Shown: piece by piece, positions 13,001-15,174 of the stretch | Layout: the number at the start of each line of letters is the position of its first letter | Position numbering within the stretch: the stretch's first letter is position 1 | Assembly (NCBI GenBank): GCA_900548735.1 | Contig: URMC01000038.1 | Span: forward strand, 1-15,174 | DNA: 15,174 nucleotides | Reading direction: 5' to 3' | From: an uncultured Eubacteriales bacterium | GTDB taxonomy: Bacteria > Bacillota > Clostridia > Oscillospirales > CAG-272 | Made by a program: the position numbers and the translations under genes | Notes under the pieces: generated by a model | Database searches by the model: none | Told to the model about the DNA's origin: nothing | The model's input: the letters and a program-made list of their open reading frames with translations, nothing else

Positions 13001-14943
13001 AGGTGCGGGTTGTCAACTTTGCTATCTTTGCGGAGCTGGCAATTACCGAGATTGTGTGCAATCCCAAGGATAACGTAGGCGGATGGGACACGTTGGAGGG
13101 CTTTGAAATCGTCAATGTTTCCGGGCACTCTGTGGATCTGGCGGACTACATCTTCTGGAGCATCAACGATACCAAGAGCCCGGATAACCTGTCGGACGAG
13201 GCGCTGAATTTCACCTGGGATATGGCGCATATGCGCGTGCAGGAAAAGGGCAAATATATTATGCAACCCGGCGAAGTGTTCTTTGTCTGGCTACTGATGG
13301 CGGATGCCTACAGAGACAAGCTGAATTATAATACCACGGCAGGCGTGGCACAGTCCGAGTATCTGGTGGAGTACGTTACCGCCGAAAAGCTGAAGGACGA
13401 AGAAACCCTGAAAACATGGGCAAGCCTCGGATATACGGGGCTGGATGAAAATGCCATCGGAAAAACAATCTATCGCACCGACCGTGTGGCTGTGGGGCTG
13501 AGAACCCTGACGGGCAGTGCCATCCAGAGCGACCATATCGTGCCCCTGGACAACACCACCGCAGTCGGCATTTTCCCGAAGGGAAAACTGGGTGACGAAT
13601 ATACCCGCAAGGATCTGGCAACCGGGCAGACCATCCCCAGCGGGCTTGCCTGCGGCTTCAACCTTGCCAACTCTCATTTCACCCGTCTGTTTATCACCTA
13701 TGATACGGAGCTGACGGCGGAAAACGCGTTCAGTTCAGCCCTGTTGGATAACCGGCACGGTGCCGCCGGCGGGTTTAATACCAATGCGGACGGCAGCGTC
13801 AAGAACGGCGGCGTGAAAGAAGGTTCCTTTACCTTAATGCCGTCTCTGGACAGAAAGACCGGCAGAATCACCTCGGTGGCAACCGCCTTCAATGCGTGGG
13901 GCACCACCGGCGGTATCACCTTTGGCACGCTGACTGCCACACAGAAAGCAGAAGTGGCGTCCTATCTGATCACGGTCACGCTGTACGCCAAGGACAATGA
14001 CAGCACCGTGATCGGCAAGCTGGTTTGCGAGCCCGGCTCCACCGTGACATTGCCCGGCATGGAGACCACGGCAGACGGCGGTGTGTTCTGCGGGTGGAAG
14101 CGGTATAACGCCTCCAACACCATGCTGAAGGCGGGCGACTATGTGCCCAAGGAGAATATTTCGCTTGTTCCCTATTACATTCATTTCAGCACGGTGGCGG
14201 GTGCCTCTATCCGCACGACCCCCGGCTCTACCGGTATGCGTTTTACCACCAGGATAACCATTCTGGAGTACAATAAGCTGAACACGATTGTTACAAAAGC
14301 AGGCGGCAGTGTGACACAGGGCACCTTCATTGTGCCGCAGTTCTATGTGAAGAATGCGGGCGGCTTTGATATTTCCAAGTTCTCCAAGTATTTGGAGGTT
14401 CCTGCCCGCGCCTGGTATGACGAGGATAACACCACATATACCATGGCAGGCTCCATTGCCAATATTTATGAGCAGAATTACAACCTGCCCTTTGTAGGGT
14501 GCGGGTTCCTGCGGATTCAGTACACTGACGGCAGTGAGGGGATTGTTTATGCCAATCTGCCGGAAAACAGCGCGCGCACGGTTACCGAGGTGGCGCGTGA
14601 CGCGTATAACGACCGCGCCGATACGGAGAGCGAGAAGTATCCGTATCTGACGGGGGACGGGGATTATTCCCGGTACAATGAGAAGCAGATGGAAGTGATC
14701 TGCGGCTTCTTGCGTGATCCGCTCTACATTACTTATAATGGCACGGATTTCGTGGCAACAGGCTCCGGTGAGGTTGCCTTTACCTGGGAGTATGATGACA
14801 ACAGTGACACTGTGACCCTGATCAGACCCTCCGGCAAGAAATGGAACATTTCCGGGCTGTATCTGGACGGAAAGAGCATTTCGTACCAGGTGGACGGCGA
14901 CCGGCTGACCTTCTCTTACAGTTTCTATTCGGAACGGTATTGA
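10051..14943 (+). CDS. Large secreted multidomain EEP-family phosphodiesterase/nuclease
   Basis: 1630 residues. Order seen: signal peptide (1-28, cleavage near TSA|AG); a jelly-roll/LamG-like domain (about 41-305, LYSQNF to DNMKLV); an endonuclease/exonuclease/phosphatase domain (about 314-910); a chitobiase C-terminal-type repeat (915-990, YYTTDGTDP at 943-951); a lamin-tail-like domain (from about 995, LAITEIVCNP; end unclear); an InlB-like repeat (about 1306-1377); a module with TTPGSTGMRFTT (to about 1557); and a tail ending GDRLTFSYSF. EEP active-site residues are all present: Asn322, Glu365 (VQER), His746 (NTH), Asp799/Asn801 (GDFN), Asp872/His873 (PIDHIF), Asp900/His901 (TDH). About 365 residues separate the VQER and NTH motifs, far more than usual, and include an internal repeat. 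There is no LPXTG, dockerin or S-layer domain. AAGGAG precedes the ATG by seven bases. DNA, phospholipid or inositol phosphates are possible substrates. Confidence 0.85.
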   Translation: MKKTVAIFLTLVMCVTAVLPCFTLGTSAAGTSPSNETGKVLYSQNFSTATDVLTKFNSGSYANWKILSGTASTLKSEGGVLKVTAKNNLLVQVFGGTAMNTLAKNEDYTLSFDMKYTNSTATNFVGIRLDYADAKNFIEIAVRVRGNGYMTATAGGTVYSLEDDGVKATATEVIAGTSSKGHILHSLCKTETAAAENTYTYVDQNGKVQKTYPTTLLTLLNRTDSTINATYSSTGTPLANKTLHYRIESIHGAGVIVSINGIVVTTTVKNVYYYDQLTAKSGTMALYFPAGMSAEIDNMKLVSGGAYTVSTNSLGIKVMSVNTLFSNKGNDFSMHWLVDENGKLRMEALLDVIALQDPDIIGVQERSYVKSNGTGYSENDIVEALIAMGYGVINNKFRNNSSNPNPNNTANPDGVPSRYDAYNCQPIFYKTSKFIAMNNSSREDEYIKGGLAAADSLDEQISNGSELYTDMFYDILPIHSLKVMYNVQLLIGDQAKNIDTTRYEAATVRYIGRITGYGNAQKTVTELRRKNADPTVIDPVIVSNTSGWLDVSKFTDAEIAKITYNSSTKKVVYNNKSYTGAYYRRGTTEPIAVLLTSNPVRDSNYITVAAAYNPDSTIYRVFNTEIYGFDKLYFPTNYTEKAVTEIRAKGDATKHTDFLPVTLTHDQLISGKYLNATTLTQEQYDSIVFKKDGTTAATYNGVEYDGVYYVRNRSTATMGQSDSKGVTWGVLRMRENGQQILMMNTHAALIYGAADKRSDGVLTGNDAKQWRVGNAAQAKAVAEKVFAKFGEMPAIFTGDFNMGNSDPMYTSLAEIFDDSARLAPNTIYWEYSHHEPLYVIKDTGTTDKYGNKQVDYSDMSSQIYPKPGYPIDHIFVSPDDFTVNSYNVLNDTADELHMTDHCALISELTLKGVTTPGCSHDNGIYKTEQTVTLSATNRLDTIYYTTDGTDPMTSVTRRVYTGALKISGDVQLRARAYRDGVYSEVRVVNFAIFAELAITEIVCNPKDNVGGWDTLEGFEIVNVSGHSVDLADYIFWSINDTKSPDNLSDEALNFTWDMAHMRVQEKGKYIMQPGEVFFVWLLMADAYRDKLNYNTTAGVAQSEYLVEYVTAEKLKDEETLKTWASLGYTGLDENAIGKTIYRTDRVAVGLRTLTGSAIQSDHIVPLDNTTAVGIFPKGKLGDEYTRKDLATGQTIPSGLACGFNLANSHFTRLFITYDTELTAENAFSSALLDNRHGAAGGFNTNADGSVKNGGVKEGSFTLMPSLDRKTGRITSVATAFNAWGTTGGITFGTLTATQKAEVASYLITVTLYAKDNDSTVIGKLVCEPGSTVTLPGMETTADGGVFCGWKRYNASNTMLKAGDYVPKENISLVPYYIHFSTVAGASIRTTPGSTGMRFTTRITILEYNKLNTIVTKAGGSVTQGTFIVPQFYVKNAGGFDISKFSKYLEVPARAWYDEDNTTYTMAGSIANIYEQNYNLPFVGCGFLRIQYTDGSEGIVYANLPENSARTVTEVARDAYNDRADTESEKYPYLTGDGDYSRYNEKQMEVICGFLRDPLYITYNGTDFVATGSGEVAFTWEYDDNSDTVTLIRPSGKKWNISGLYLDGKSISYQVDGDRLTFSYSFYSERY

Positions 14944-14953
14944 TTCCGCGCAG

Positions 14954-14979
14954 CCCCCCCGCCGCAAGCGGCGGGGGGG
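14954..14979. repeat. GC-only hairpin after the large secreted-protein gene
   Basis: Seven C plus GCCGC (14954-14965) pairs perfectly with GCGGC plus G-run (14968-14979) over an AA centre, 12 bp, starting 10 bases past the stop. No T-run follows, so it may protect the mRNA 3' end rather than terminate. Confidence 0.65.
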
Positions 14980-15095
14980 GCACCTGCGGTGCGGCTTGCA
15001 GAGTCAGTTGGGCGCACCGCCTGCGGCGGGGGCACCTGCGGTGCGGCTTGCAGAGTCAGTTGGGTGCACACAGCGAAAGTTTGGCGTCAGTTGCC
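14979..15095 (+). repeat. Two further copies of the intergenic repeat
   Basis: GGCACCTGCGGTGCGGCTTG followed by CAGAGTCAGTTGGG occurs at 14979 and again at 15031 (52 bases apart). The second copy continues TGCACACAGCGAAAGTTTGG, comparable to the ends of the 65-bp units at 7426-7620. GGCTTG replaces GGCTTT, so this is a sub-variant. Confidence 0.88.
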
Positions 15096-15115
15096 GGAAA
15101 GTTTTTGCGGGATTT

Positions 15116-15146
15116 AAAGGGGGCTTTTTTCAAAAAGCCCCCTTTT
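15116..15146 (+). terminator. Rho-independent terminator at the end of the window
   Basis: AAA, five G, C and a T-run (15116-15129) pair with the complement (15132-15145) as a 14-bp stem, followed by TTTTCGCG. Same element as 7642-7674, one G/C pair shorter; the preceding GCCGGAAAGTTTTT is also conserved. It should end the isomerase/EEP-protein operon. The last 28 bases hold nothing else I can name. Confidence 0.88.
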
Positions 15147-15174
15147 CGCGCGCCTGCGGCGGGCAATAGAGTCA

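Overview
The window looks like chromosomal DNA from a Gram-positive anaerobe of the class Clostridia (Oscillospiraceae-like; family uncertain). The reasons are AGGAGG-type ribosome binding sites, sigma-A promoters of the TTGACA/TATAAT type, a recA-recX pair, a TepA/ClpP-type peptidase, the clostridial 'GGGtGRT protein' next to a NifU-like scaffold, and large secreted multidomain proteins. Coding DNA is GC-rich, while promoter regions are AT-rich. I saw no tRNA, rRNA, CRISPR array, transposase or phage gene.

Layout. (1) 1-2129, plus strand: the 3' end of a ComEC-like metallo-beta-lactamase-fold hydrolase, then a tightly linked OPA-type MFS transporter and a clean terminator. (2) 2189-4223, plus strand: a near-perfect promoter drives recA and an overlapping recX, followed by a repeat-derived structured tail and a bidirectional terminator. 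(3) 4233-6664, minus strand: an operon of pduL (phosphotransacylase), a NifU-like scaffold and the GGGtGRT protein, with its own promoter and a palindrome at the start of transcription. (4) 6746-7417, plus strand: a TepA-like serine peptidase. (5) 7418-7919: about 500 bp without a gene, holding three tandem 65-bp repeats, a strong terminator and further hairpins. (6) 7920-9068, minus strand: a secreted protein starting at TTG. (7) 9238-14943, plus strand: a sugar-phosphate isomerase-like TIM-barrel protein, then a 1630-residue secreted multidomain protein with an intact endonuclease/exonuclease/phosphatase (EEP) catalytic domain. (8) 14944-15174: another copy of the intergenic repeat and its terminator.

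Three threads are most worth following. First, a family of intergenic repeats sits just after the stop codon of three plus-strand genes; in two of them it appears to supply the last codons and the stop, and its core recurs in inverted form in a terminator. Second, the secreted proteins at 7920-9068 and 10051-14943, transcribed away from a shared promoter region, appear to share the same three C-terminal modules (InlB-like, an 'RxTxxSxxRF' module and a 'DxLTFSY' tail), so they look like parts of one extracellular system. Third, the uncharacterised GGGtGRT/NifU-like pair shares a transcription unit with PduL, which suggests a link between Fe-S or metal chemistry and acyl-phosphate/acyl-CoA metabolism. 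All functional links are inferences from sequence and context.
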